DNA of 64,000 nt from JASJAR01 sp039198225. Lineage in GTDB: Bacteria > Pseudomonadota > Alphaproteobacteria > Rhodobacterales > Rhodobacteraceae. The DNA lies in contig JBCCTQ010000014.1 of NCBI GenBank assembly GCA_039198225.1, positions 1 through 64,000 of the forward strand, written 5' to 3'. The position numbers and the translations under genes are program-made. Below the pieces are notes generated by a model, which searched no databases, had not been told where the DNA came from, and saw only the letters and a list, made by a program, of their open reading frames with translations. Positions 16,649 to 25,330 of the stretch are shown here, piece after piece (the stretch's first letter is position 1; the number at the start of each line of letters is the position of its first letter).

Positions 16649-18199
16649 ATGACCCGTACCGCCTTGGAAGATGTTGAACCCGGGACCGCCCTCGTCATCG
16701 GTGCAGGCCTTGGCGGCCTGGCCGCCGCGATGCGCCTTGGTGCCAAAGGCTACCGCGTCTCCGTGATTGACCGGCTCGAGAGCCCCGGCGGCCGGGGCTC
16801 GGCCATCACCGAAAACGGTCACCGCTTTGATCTCGGCCCGACGATCGTGACCGTCCCTCAGGTCTTCCGCGAGCTTTGGGCGGCCACGGGCCGCGATTTT
16901 GACGCCGATATCGACCTCCGCTCACTCGATCCTTTCTATGAGATCCGCTGGCCCGACGGATCGGTCTTCCGCGCCCGCCAATCCACCGGCGCCATGCGCG
17001 CCGAGGTCGAACGGCTGAGCCCCGGCGAAGGACCGGCCTATGAAAAGTTTCTTGCCGACAGCGAGAAGCGCTACGCCTTCGGCTTTGAAGATCTCGGCCG
17101 TCGCCCGATGAACAAGCTCTGGGACCTCATAAAGGTCTTGCCGCGCTTTGCATGGCTTCGGGCCGACCGGTCAGTTTATGCCCATGCCGCTCGTCGGTTC
17201 CGCGACCCCCGTCTTCGGATGGCGTTTTCCTTCCATCCCTTGTTCATCGGCGGCGATCCGTTCCGGGTAACCTCGATGTACATCCTCGTCAGCCATCTCG
17301 AAAAAGCCTTCGGTGTCCATTACGCCATGGGCGGGGTGGACGCGATCGCGCGGGCCATGGTGCGAGTGATCGAAGGGCAGGGGGGAAGGGTTCGCTTCGG
17401 GGTCGAGGCCGACGAGATCCTTGTCGAGGACGGCCGCGCGACAGGTGTTCGGCTGGCCGATAACGAGACTATTCGTGCGGAACTTACCGTCTCCAACGCC
17501 GATGCCGGCCATACCTATGACCGGCTTCTCCGGAACCGCCCGCGGCGGCGTTGGACCGGGCCGCGCCTCCATCGCACCCGCTGGTCGATGTCGCTCTTCG
17601 TTTGGTATTTTGGCACCAAAGGCACCCGAGCGCTCTGGTCGGATGTAGGCCACCACACGATCCTCAACGGCCCCCGGTACGGCGGCCTTGTGCGCGACAT
17701 TTTCCGCAAGGGTGTCCTCGCCGACGACATGTCGATCTATCTTCATCGGCCCACCGTCACCGACCCCACTGCTGCGCCGAAGGGGGATGACACGTTCTAC
17801 GCCCTCGTCCCCGTCCCCCATCTCGGCCACAATCAAATCCCCGATTGGTCCGCCATGGGTGAAGATTTCCGCGCCCGCCTCCAGGGCCTCCTCGAAGCCG
17901 GCCCCCTCCCGGGTTTGGGCGATCACTTGTCAGCCTCCCGGGTCTTTACGCCCGAAACCTTCCGCGACCGCTATCTGTCGCCCCTCGGTGCTGGCTTTTC
18001 CATCGAGCCTCGGATCCTCCAATCGGCCTGGTTCCGACCCCACAACGTCTCCGAGGAATTGCCGGGCCTCTACCTCGTAGGGGCGGGCACCCATCCCGGC
18101 GCCGGCCTGCCGGGTGTGATCTCCTCGGCTGAGGTTCTGGGCAAACTCGTGCCCGACGCCACCCGTCACAACACGATCGAAAGACTGGCCGCGGAATGA
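16649..18199 (+). CDS. crtI: Phytoene desaturase CrtI
   Basis: CrtI is the FAD-dependent desaturase that turns phytoene into neurosporene (or lycopene) at the membrane. The product of about 516 residues has the N-terminal dinucleotide motif VIGAGLGGLAAAMRLGAKG, the following SPGGRGSAITENGHRFDLGP, and the C-terminal signature LYLVGAGTHPGAGLPGVISSAE. A TTG six bases upstream is an alternative start; no strong ribosome binding site is visible. It is divergent from crtA and is followed by crtB after seven bases. Confidence 0.95.
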   Translation: MTRTALEDVEPGTALVIGAGLGGLAAAMRLGAKGYRVSVIDRLESPGGRGSAITENGHRFDLGPTIVTVPQVFRELWAATGRDFDADIDLRSLDPFYEIRWPDGSVFRARQSTGAMRAEVERLSPGEGPAYEKFLADSEKRYAFGFEDLGRRPMNKLWDLIKVLPRFAWLRADRSVYAHAARRFRDPRLRMAFSFHPLFIGGDPFRVTSMYILVSHLEKAFGVHYAMGGVDAIARAMVRVIEGQGGRVRFGVEADEILVEDGRATGVRLADNETIRAELTVSNADAGHTYDRLLRNRPRRRWTGPRLHRTRWSMSLFVWYFGTKGTRALWSDVGHHTILNGPRYGGLVRDIFRKGVLADDMSIYLHRPTVTDPTAAPKGDDTFYALVPVPHLGHNQIPDWSAMGEDFRARLQGLLEAGPLPGLGDHLSASRVFTPETFRDRYLSPLGAGFSIEPRILQSAWFRPHNVSEELPGLYLVGAGTHPGAGLPGVISSAEVLGKLVPDATRHNTIERLAAE

Positions 18200-18206
18200 A
18201 GACCCC

Positions 18207-19253
18207 ATGATCAACCCCACCATCCAACCGGGGGACCTTGCCCGGTGCCGAGACGCGATCCGCCATGGCTCGCTGTCGTTTTACACCGCCTCCCGGCTTC
18301 TCCCGGCCAAGGTGCGCGACCCGGCCTTGGCGCTCTATGCCTTTTGCCGCTTGTCAGACGACGCGGTCGATCTTGGTACGGACAAAACGAGCGCGGTTCT
18401 GCGCCTGAGGGATCGGCTAAAGCTCATCTATGACGGTCAGCCTGCCGACCATCCCGCCGACCGGGCCTTCGCCCAGGTGATCGAAGCGTTTGAGATGCCC
18501 GAGACCTTGCCAGATGCGCTCCTTGAAGGTCTCGCTTGGGATGCCCAAGGGCGCCAATACGATACTGTTTCAGGGGTTTTCGATTATTCCGCCCGGGTTG
18601 CGGCGGCGGTTGGCGCGATGATGGCGGTCTTGATGGGTGTGCGCGACCGGCACGCTTTGGCCCGCGCCTGCGATCTCGGCGTCGCGATGCAATTGACGAA
18701 TATCTCCCGCGACGTGGGCGAAGACGCCCGGGCGGGCCGGCTTTACCTCCCGCTTGACTGGATGGACGAGGCCGGGATCGACCCCCGCGCGTTTTTCGCC
18801 GACCCGATCCCCGACGAACGGATCCGCGCCATGACCCGGCGGCTTCTCGGCACGGCGCGGCGGCTTTACCTCCGGGCCGAAGCGGGCATTCCGGCCCTGC
18901 CATTGGAGGCGCGGCCAGGGATTTTTGCCGCCCGCCATGTCTATGCGGGGATCGGCGGGGCGATCGCGCGGAATGGGCACGATTCGGTCTCGACCCGAGC
19001 CCGGACCACAGGCGTTCAGAAACTCGGCTGGCTTTGCCTGTCGCTTGCCCGGTCCGGTGCGTCTACCGTCATGCCGCGCTCGCCGGTACTCTATGCTGAG
19101 CCATTGGACGAAACCCGCTTTCTCGTTCATGCGGCGGCGCGCCACGCTGTGGCCGCGCCCCGGCGCACCGTCGCACTAGCTGACGTGCTGGCTCAGCTCG
19201 AAGCGTCCGACATGGCGCGCCGTGCCGCGCGATTGGAACAACGCGGGGCTTGA
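18207..19253 (+). CDS. crtB: Phytoene synthase CrtB
   Basis: CrtB joins two geranylgeranyl diphosphates head-to-head to phytoene. The 348-residue product shows the two aspartate-rich motifs, YAFCRLSDDAVD and QLTNISRDVGEDARAGR, and the LYLPLDWMDEAGI segment that follows in the family. It follows crtI closely and is followed by tspO after 14 bases. Nothing unusual was seen. Confidence 0.95.
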   Translation: MINPTIQPGDLARCRDAIRHGSLSFYTASRLLPAKVRDPALALYAFCRLSDDAVDLGTDKTSAVLRLRDRLKLIYDGQPADHPADRAFAQVIEAFEMPETLPDALLEGLAWDAQGRQYDTVSGVFDYSARVAAAVGAMMAVLMGVRDRHALARACDLGVAMQLTNISRDVGEDARAGRLYLPLDWMDEAGIDPRAFFADPIPDERIRAMTRRLLGTARRLYLRAEAGIPALPLEARPGIFAARHVYAGIGGAIARNGHDSVSTRARTTGVQKLGWLCLSLARSGASTVMPRSPVLYAEPLDETRFLVHAAARHAVAAPRRTVALADVLAQLEASDMARRAARLEQRGA

Positions 19254-19267
19254 TGTAAACTCAGCTC

Positions 19268-19741
19268 ATGGATTGGGTTCTTTTCGCTGTCTTTCTCTTC
19301 GCCTGCGGCGCGTCGATGACGTCTGGGGCGATCTTCCCGCCCGGGCCCTGGTATGAGGCACTGAAAAAACCGGGCTGGACGCCACCCGATTGGGTTTTCC
19401 CAGTCACCTGGATCGTCCTTTACCTTTGCATCGCTTTTGCGGCGTCCCGGGTGGCGGTCCTTCCAGGCACCGGCATCGCCATGGCGCTTTTGGCGGCCCA
19501 ATTCGGGTTCAACGTGCTTTGGACGCCGGTGTTTTTCGGCCTTCGTCGGATGGGCGCGGCCTTTGTGGTGGTGATGCTCCTATGGGTCTCGGTCGCCGGG
19601 ACGATGCTGGCGTTTTTCCAACATGACGTGCTCGCGGGGCTTCTTTTCGTGCCCTACATCATTTGGGTGACGATTGCTGCCGCGCTGAACTTCACCGTTT
19701 GGCGGATGAACCCTGACGTGGAGCCGTTGGGCGCCTCTTGA
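19268..19741 (+). CDS. tspO: TspO/CrtK tryptophan-rich sensory protein
   Basis: The 157-residue product is a five-helix outer-membrane-type TspO/MBR protein. The signature GAIFPPGPWYEALKKPGWTPP and the later LWTPVFFGLRRMG are characteristic. In Rhodobacter sphaeroides TspO lowers photosynthesis gene expression under oxygen, probably through tetrapyrrole traffic; the same role here is inference. It stands in the classic crtIB-tspO position and converges with crtC. Confidence 0.93.
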   Translation: MDWVLFAVFLFACGASMTSGAIFPPGPWYEALKKPGWTPPDWVFPVTWIVLYLCIAFAASRVAVLPGTGIAMALLAAQFGFNVLWTPVFFGLRRMGAAFVVVMLLWVSVAGTMLAFFQHDVLAGLLFVPYIIWVTIAAALNFTVWRMNPDVEPLGAS

Positions 19742-19757
19742 TACGCCTGACTTCTCG

Positions 19758-20690
19758 TCAGTCGAATTTCCAGCCCGGCCGCCGGGGCACTCGCACTGCG
19801 AGCATCGGCATCAGCCACGGCCCCCGGAAGCGGTTGAGATCAAGCGCCTCATGGACCCCGTCGGTCTCCACCCCACCGATTTTCGTGCGCACCACTGCGC
19901 GGGAATAAAACGGCGCGTCGAGCATCGCTTTGACCTGGCGCGGCCGGTATCCCGGATCGGCACGGGTCTCGCGCCGCACGGTCCAGATCGTGCGGTTGAA
20001 CTTGGTGCGGGGCGGCACCTCCATCGGCTCTATCTCGCCCGAATCTGCGAATTTTACCCCGAGGGCGAGGCTCCCGCCGTCGCGCCGCGCGGCGTCGTAA
20101 AAACAAGCCGTCCCGCCCGGCACCGGGTAGCGGCCCCAGGTCCAATAGGAGAAATCCGCCTCCAAGGCCCGGGTGCCGAAATTGGCGTCGAAATAGCCAT
20201 GGCCTGACCAGGTCCAGCCGGGCCCGAGATCGACATCGATCCGGGCCGTCGGCGCGAAGGGTCGCCAGATATGGGAGCCGTCGGGATGGAGCGGAAGCTC
20301 GACATCCGAGAGCCCCGACGGCGTCAGCGTGATCTGGCCCTGCAAGCGACCGGGCAGGGGGGTTACGGCCCATTCATCGATCTCGATCCGAAGCCGCCCG
20401 CCTTCCCAGCAAAGCTGGCTCGGTCCCACCTCGAACACATCCGCGGATTGGCGGAGTGCGGCCCGTCCCCGGTCGGTCATGGCAAACTTTCCACCGGGCC
20501 CATAGGTCGCCACGTTGATGCAAACGTGGTTTTCCGGGTCCTTCCGCCCCGACCAGCGGTACCAGGGTGAGAAAACCGACCCTACGAAGGCGATGACCGA
20601 GACCGCGCGGGTCCCGTCCGCGCTGATCCCGTCCACATACCACCAGGCATAGCCGTCCGGCGGGACGGCGATGTCGAAATTTGGCCGGTC
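19758..20690 (-). CDS. crtC: Acyclic carotenoid 1,2-hydratase CrtC (start unclear)
   Basis: CrtC adds water to neurosporene, giving hydroxyneurosporene on the way to spheroidene. From about DRPNFDIAVPPDGYAWW onward the product (roughly 310 residues) fits the family, including FVGSVFSPWYRWSG and GHGYFDANFGTRALE. The frame has no ATG, GTG, TTG or CTG near the expected start; upstream of it the frame is open to an ATG at 20972, but that part is only crtD read in another frame. The given end is therefore approximate. The gene overlaps the C-terminal part of crtD by about 110 bases. Confidence 0.82.
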   Translation of the reverse strand, partial: DRPNFDIAVPPDGYAWWYVDGISADGTRAVSVIAFVGSVFSPWYRWSGRKDPENHVCINVATYGPGGKFAMTDRGRAALRQSADVFEVGPSQLCWEGGRLRIEIDEWAVTPLPGRLQGQITLTPSGLSDVELPLHPDGSHIWRPFAPTARIDVDLGPGWTWSGHGYFDANFGTRALEADFSYWTWGRYPVPGGTACFYDAARRDGGSLALGVKFADSGEIEPMEVPPRTKFNRTIWTVRRETRADPGYRPRQVKAMLDAPFYSRAVVRTKIGGVETDGVHEALDLNRFRGPWLMPMLAVRVPRRPGWKFD

Positions 20691-22147
20691 AAGATCGCCT
20701 CTGCCGCGTGCCGGCCGGAAAGGGTTGCCATCGGCACTCCCGCCCCCGGATGGGCCCCGCCCCCCGCCAGGTAAAGACCCCGGATCGCCGTTGTCGCCCG
20801 CGGCCGCGCCAGGGCCGCGAAGGTCCCGTGTGGGCTCCGCCCGTAAAGGGAACCGGCCGATCCGGGAAACAGCGCCTCGAACCCAGTCGGCGTCGTCAGC
20901 GTGGCGGGGTCGGGCAGGGGATCGAAGGCCAGGTCCCAACGGGCCAGGCTTTCCAAAAGACGCGTCCGACATGGAACCTCCTCTTCTTCCGCCCCGGGAA
21001 GGGGCGCGGCATTCTCGATGATCTCAAACCGCTCGACGTGGGGCGGCGTTTTACCGGTGCCCCGATCTTCGGCGCAGATGTAGTAGGTCGGGTCCCGGGG
21101 GAGCTTTCCGGCCAGAATAGGGTCGAATTCCAAGGCAGGATCTGCCCCGAAAAACACGTTGTGATGCAGAAGCTCGGGCCCTGTCGCCTGGGCGGCGAAA
21201 CTCCAAACCCGGGCCGAAAGCGAGCGAGGCTCGACCGACCGGCGCGGCTCAGCTCGGGCCATGGCGGGGCCCAAAAGCCCCTCTCTCAGGGCGCGAGGAT
21301 CACCGTTGAAGACGACCCGGTCGGCGCCAATCCGCTGGCCGGTGTCGAGCACGACGCCGTCGGCCCGCCCGCCTGAAACGGTGATCTCGGCGACTTTCGC
21401 GCCGTAGCGGAACCTCACCCCGAGGCCCTCGGCGATCCGGGCGAGGGCCGCCGCGAGCCGATGCATGCCGCCGTCGACTCGCCAAACTCCCATCTCTTCG
21501 GCGCGCCAAATCAGACCAAGAAGCGCCGGTGCCCCGGACGGCGCGCCGCCCACATATGTCGCGTATCTCCCGAAAAGCTGACGGAGGCGGGGGTCGTTGA
21601 AATGGCCTGCAAGATGGCCCGCCATACTCGCTCCGGGCCGAAGCGCGGACCAGGCCGTAGGATGGCTTAGGGCCGCCCGAGCCAAGGCGCCGAGCCGCGG
21701 CGCCCTGGTTTCCATCATTGGGCCTTTAAACGCAGCAAAGATCGTCTCTGCTTCGGCCCGAAACGCCCGAAAGGCCATGGCTTCCTTCGACCCTGCGAAG
21801 GCGTCGATGGCGGCGGCGCTCGCCTCTGGATCGGCGAAGAGATCGAGCGATGTTCCATCGGGCCAGAAATGACGCGCGAGAACCGGTTCGGCCGTTAGAG
21901 CAATGTGGTCTTCGAGCTGGGTCCCGGCGGCCTGGGCGAGGTCGTCAAAAACCCACCGCATGGTGAGAACCGTCGGCCCGGCATCCACTGGCCCCGCCGC
22001 CGAGGGAACGGCCCGGGCTTTCCCGCCCGGCGCAGCAGCGGCTTCGAGCACCTCGATCCGCTGCCCCGCTGCGGCAAGCCGGATCGCCGATGCCAGGCCA
22101 CCGAACCCGGCTCCGATCACCAGCGTTTTTTCTTCTCCCCGGGCCAT
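20582..22147 (-). CDS. crtD: Hydroxyneurosporene 3,4-desaturase CrtD
   Basis: CrtD is a CrtI-like FAD desaturase acting on 1-hydroxy-carotenoids. The product (about 521 residues) has VIGAGFGGLASAIRLAA and a C-terminal GLYLAGGGAHPGAGVPMATL. The last 35 residues or so (STSPSRRTAMPGG onward) are low-complexity, unlike the family, and lie over the start of crtC; the true end may have been lost by a frameshift. I use ATG 22147; an ATG at 22189 is possible but would make the PpsR site 22177-22194 coding. Confidence 0.9.
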   Translation of the reverse strand: MARGEEKTLVIGAGFGGLASAIRLAAAGQRIEVLEAAAAPGGKARAVPSAAGPVDAGPTVLTMRWVFDDLAQAAGTQLEDHIALTAEPVLARHFWPDGTSLDLFADPEASAAAIDAFAGSKEAMAFRAFRAEAETIFAAFKGPMMETRAPRLGALARAALSHPTAWSALRPGASMAGHLAGHFNDPRLRQLFGRYATYVGGAPSGAPALLGLIWRAEEMGVWRVDGGMHRLAAALARIAEGLGVRFRYGAKVAEITVSGGRADGVVLDTGQRIGADRVVFNGDPRALREGLLGPAMARAEPRRSVEPRSLSARVWSFAAQATGPELLHHNVFFGADPALEFDPILAGKLPRDPTYYICAEDRGTGKTPPHVERFEIIENAAPLPGAEEEEVPCRTRLLESLARWDLAFDPLPDPATLTTPTGFEALFPGSAGSLYGRSPHGTFAALARPRATTAIRGLYLAGGGAHPGAGVPMATLSGRHAAEAILTGQISTSPSRRTAMPGGMWTGSARTGPARSRSSPS

Positions 22148-22176
22148 GGCCAGATTGTTGACTCCGGCAGAGCCGT

Positions 22177-22219
22177 TGTCCACTATCATTTACATGTATA
22201 CTGTCAGCCTAGACTGACA
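22177..22219. promoter_or_regulatory. Pair of PpsR-type operators between crtD and crtE
   Basis: Two TGT-N12-ACA sites lie seven bases apart: TGTCCACTATCATTTACA at 22177-22194 and TGTCAGCCTAGACTGACA at 22202-22219. The second is almost perfectly symmetric. The pair sits in the divergent promoter region; PpsR is known to bind cooperatively to such pairs. Confidence 0.8.
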
Positions 22220-22246
22220 ATTGCAGAAACGGAGGACGGACACGCC

Positions 22247-23116
22247 ATGCCGCTCAAGACTCGCATCGAGACCGCCCTCAACCGCGCCATCCTTCGGGGC
22301 CGAACCGCGCCTGCACCGCGTCGTTTAGGGGAAGCGCTCGATTATGCGGTTAAACCCGGCGGCGCCCGGATCCGTCCGACGATCCTCCTTTCGGTGTCCC
22401 TGGCTTGCGGGGATGAAAATCCGATGCTCGCCAATGCCGCCGCGGCTGCCCTTGAGATCATCCATTGCGCGTCGCTCGTCCATGATGACCTGCCGGCCTT
22501 TGATGACGCGCCGATCCGGCGCGGCAAGGCCACGGTCCACCGGGCTTACGGGGAAGCGACGGCGGTTCTGACGGGCGACAGCCTCATCATTATGGCCTTT
22601 GACATCTTGGCCGATGCCGGGGTCTCCGATCCGGCGCGGGCACTTGGCCTTATTCGAATTCTGTCGCGTCGCACCGGGATGCCCCATGGGATCTGCGCCG
22701 GCCAAGGTTGGGAAAGCGAGCCGAAGATTGACCTCGCCGCCTATCATCAGGCAAAGACCGGTGCCCTTTTTATTGCCGCCACCGAGATGGGCGCCCTTGC
22801 CGCCGGAGAGCCGCCCGACGCGTGGGGAGAGCTCGGCGCTCGGATCGGCGAGGCATTCCAGGTGGCCGATGATCTCCGTGATGCGCTCGGTTCGGAAGAA
22901 ACGCTCGGCAAGCCCGTGGGCCAGGACCCGCTCCATGGCCGGCCCTCGGCAGTGACCGAATTGGGTATCGACGGTGCCATTGCGCGGCTCGACGATATTC
23001 TTGCCGGTGCCATTGCCTCGATCCCCCATTGCCCGGGCGAAGCGATGCTCGCGGAGATGGTGCGGAAGACGGCGGAACAGCTTACACCGGTTCGCCCGAC
23101 AATTCCCGGTGAGTGA
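22247..23116 (+). CDS. crtE: Geranylgeranyl diphosphate synthase CrtE
   Basis: CrtE elongates prenyl diphosphates to GGPP, used for carotenoids and for the bacteriochlorophyll tail. The 289-residue product contains the first aspartate-rich motif LVHDDLPAFDDAPIRRG and the second (FQVADDLRDALG). The ATG follows GGAGG (22231-22235) at 11 bases; the longer open frame back to 21905 runs through the operators and crtD and is rejected. The stop overlaps the GTG start of crtF. Confidence 0.95.
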   Translation: MPLKTRIETALNRAILRGRTAPAPRRLGEALDYAVKPGGARIRPTILLSVSLACGDENPMLANAAAAALEIIHCASLVHDDLPAFDDAPIRRGKATVHRAYGEATAVLTGDSLIIMAFDILADAGVSDPARALGLIRILSRRTGMPHGICAGQGWESEPKIDLAAYHQAKTGALFIAATEMGALAAGEPPDAWGELGARIGEAFQVADDLRDALGSEETLGKPVGQDPLHGRPSAVTELGIDGAIARLDDILAGAIASIPHCPGEAMLAEMVRKTAEQLTPVRPTIPGE

Positions 23117-24263
23117 CACGCCCATTACGGAGACGGGGTTGCCCGGCGGGCGCCCCCGTCCGGCCGGGTCATTTGCGGCCTGGCGCAACCGTCTGGTTCG
23201 CTCCCGCCAATTCCAAAAGCTTACCGCCCGGCTTCCGTTCTTGGGGCGGGTCGCCAAGGCCGAAGGCGAAGCACTTTTTGATCTCATCGCCGGGTTCGCC
23301 CACAGCCAGATCCTCCGCGCCTTGGTGGAATTGGGCGTGTTAGAGACGCTTTTCGAGACGCCGAGCTCGGCCGCGTCCCTCGCGCCTCGCATTGGTCTCA
23401 GCGAAGATCGCACCAGGCTGCTCCTTCGGGGCGGTGTCGCCTTGGGCCTTATTGAGCCCGCCGGCCAAGGCCGATACCGGACCGCGCGGAAAGGGGCTGC
23501 CCTTCTCGGGGTGCCGGGTCTTTCTGACATGATCGCCCACCACGACATCTTGTACCGCGACCTTGCCGATCCGGTCGCCTTCCTTCGGGGTGAGACCGAG
23601 CCCGAGCTCGCGGGCTTTTGGCCTTATGTCTTCGGCGCGGGCGGTGCGGCTGATCCGGAGGTTAAGGCGCGCTATTCGCAACTGATGGCCGACAGCCAGA
23701 TCCTCGTCGCCGAGGACACGCTTCGGATGGTGTCCTTTGCAGGTGCCACGCGGGTCATAGATGTGGGGGGAGGGACGGGCGCGTTCCTGTCCGCGCTCCT
23801 TGCCGAATACCAAAGCCTCGAGGGCACGCTCTTTGACCTGCCAGGTGTCGCCGAGGCGGCGTCCGACCGGTTTCGGCGCGCAGGGCAAGGGGAGCGGTCG
23901 ACCATTGAGCCCGGTGATTTTCGGAAAGATCCTCTCCCCAAAGGTGCGGACCTCATCACCTTGGTGCGGGTTCTTTACGACCACCAAGACGACACGGTCG
24001 CCGCGCTGCTGGACAAGATCTACAGCGCGCTTCCCCCAGGCGGGCGGATCGTGATTTCCGAACCCATGGCAGGACGCCGGGCACCCGAACGGGCAGGGGA
24101 CGTCTATTTCGCCCTTTATTGCGCTGCCATGGGCACTGGCCGGGTCCGGAGCGCAGGCGAGATCGGAGCCCTCCTCCGCCATGCGGGATTTCGGAAGATC
24201 GCCGCTCCCCATGCCCCGCGCCCCTTTGTCACCAGCGCGGTGACCGCTGTCCGCCCCGAGTGA
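23109..24263 (+). CDS. crtF: Hydroxyneurosporene O-methyltransferase CrtF
   Basis: CrtF methylates the 1-hydroxy group of acyclic carotenoids with SAM. The 384-residue product has the plant-type O-methyltransferase layout: an N-terminal helical dimerisation part, the SAM motif VIDVGGGTGAFLSALL and the catalytic-side segment LVRVLYDHQDD. I use GTG at 23109 (SDTPITETG follows), overlapping the end of crtE by eight bases; the upstream frame is the shadow of crtE. Confidence 0.93.
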   Translation: MSDTPITETGLPGGRPRPAGSFAAWRNRLVRSRQFQKLTARLPFLGRVAKAEGEALFDLIAGFAHSQILRALVELGVLETLFETPSSAASLAPRIGLSEDRTRLLLRGGVALGLIEPAGQGRYRTARKGAALLGVPGLSDMIAHHDILYRDLADPVAFLRGETEPELAGFWPYVFGAGGAADPEVKARYSQLMADSQILVAEDTLRMVSFAGATRVIDVGGGTGAFLSALLAEYQSLEGTLFDLPGVAEAASDRFRRAGQGERSTIEPGDFRKDPLPKGADLITLVRVLYDHQDDTVAALLDKIYSALPPGGRIVISEPMAGRRAPERAGDVYFALYCAAMGTGRVRSAGEIGALLRHAGFRKIAAPHAPRPFVTSAVTAVRPE

Positions 24264-24287
24264 CAGGGCGTCAGGTGGCCGGGAAAA

Positions 24288-24331
24288 TGTCTAAACCAAT
24301 TGACAGTCTAAACTGTAAGTTTAAACTGACA
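24288..24331. promoter_or_regulatory. Pair of PpsR-type operators in front of bchC
   Basis: TGTCTAAACCAATTGACA (24288-24305) and TGTAAGTTTAAACTGACA (24314-24331) both fit TGT-N12-ACA and are eight bases apart. The TTGACA inside the first could be a -35 element. They lie about 58 bases before bchC and would control the bchCXYZ-puf transcript. Confidence 0.8.
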
Positions 24332-24388
24332 GATAGTTCCGCACGCCCCTCGGCGGAAAGACGGATTTACCTCAATAGGGAGTGAGGC

Positions 24389-25330
24389 TTGGAGACCGCT
24401 GCGATCATTCTGAACGGACCCGGTAACCTGGCGCTTGACCATGTCGATCTCCGCGATCCCGTGCCGGGCGATCTCGTGGTTGAGATCGACCATGCGGGGG
24501 TCTCTACGGGCACCGAAAAGCTCCTTTGGAGCGGAGGGATGCCTGATTTCCCCGGCATGGGGTATCCATTGGTGCCAGGCTACGAGGCGGTTGGGCGCGT
24601 GGTGGAGGCCGCACCGGGCACTGGCTTTCGCCCAGGCGAGAAAGTCTTCGTGCCAGGGGCGGATTGCTATGTGGATGCGCGGGGGCTTTTCGGGGCCAAT
24701 GCGCGCCGCGTCGTTATTGCCGCCGATCGGGCCCTTCGAATCGATTCGTCACTCTGCGAGGAGGGGGCGCTCATCGCCCTTGCCGCCACCGCCTACCATG
24801 CGCTTGCGGCGCCGGGTGCTTCCGATCCAGACCTTATCATCGGCCACGGTGTTCTTGGCCGGCTCATGGCTCGCATCGCCATCGCCCGCGGTGCTCCGCC
24901 GCCCACGGTTTGGGAAACCGACCCGCTCCGGCGCGGCGGGACGCACGATTATGAAATCCTTGATCCCGAAGACGACTACCGAAGCGACTACGGCACAATA
25001 ATTGACGCAAGCGGCGCCGAAGACATTCTCGATATCGCCATTTCACGCCTCGCCAAGGGCGGCGAAGTGGTGCTTGCGGGATTTTACGCCAAGCCGCTCT
25101 CGTTCATCTATCCTCCTGCCTTCCTCCGCGAGGCCCGGATTCGGGTGAGTGCGGAATGGGCCGTCGACGATCTTCTCGCGATCCGGAGCCTTATCGAAAT
25201 GGGCTCATTGGCCCTCGGTGGCCTTGTGACCCACACCGCCCCGGCTGCCGCTGGCGCGGCGGCCTACCAGGCTGCGTTCTCCGACCCCTCCTGCCTCAAG
25301 ATGATCATTGACTGGAAAGGCCACCCATGA
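24389..25330 (+). CDS. bchC: Bacteriochlorophyllide a dehydrogenase BchC
   Basis: BchC oxidises the 3-hydroxyethyl group to the acetyl group of bacteriochlorophyllide a. The 313-residue product is a zinc-type alcohol dehydrogenase relative, with HAGVSTGTEKLLWSG and PLVPGYEAVGRVVEA near the N-terminus. The start is TTG, with GGGAG six bases upstream, giving METAAII as in the family. Its stop overlaps the bchX start by four bases (ATGA). Confidence 0.93.
   Translation: METAAIILNGPGNLALDHVDLRDPVPGDLVVEIDHAGVSTGTEKLLWSGGMPDFPGMGYPLVPGYEAVGRVVEAAPGTGFRPGEKVFVPGADCYVDARGLFGANARRVVIAADRALRIDSSLCEEGALIALAATAYHALAAPGASDPDLIIGHGVLGRLMARIAIARGAPPPTVWETDPLRRGGTHDYEILDPEDDYRSDYGTIIDASGAEDILDIAISRLAKGGEVVLAGFYAKPLSFIYPPAFLREARIRVSAEWAVDDLLAIRSLIEMGSLALGGLVTHTAPAAAGAAAYQAAFSDPSCLKMIIDWKGHP

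Noticed and set aside
18424..19145. Minus-strand open frames opposite crtB
   Set aside because: Arg/Pro-rich shadows of crtB without motifs.
19742..19757. CTGAC-TTCTC-GTCAG as a terminator between tspO and crtC
   Set aside because: The stem has only five base pairs and no T-run follows.
21905..22246. Upstream extension of crtE
   Set aside because: It reads backwards through crtD and two PpsR operators, and the ATG at 22247 has a good GGAGG and the proper family N-terminus.
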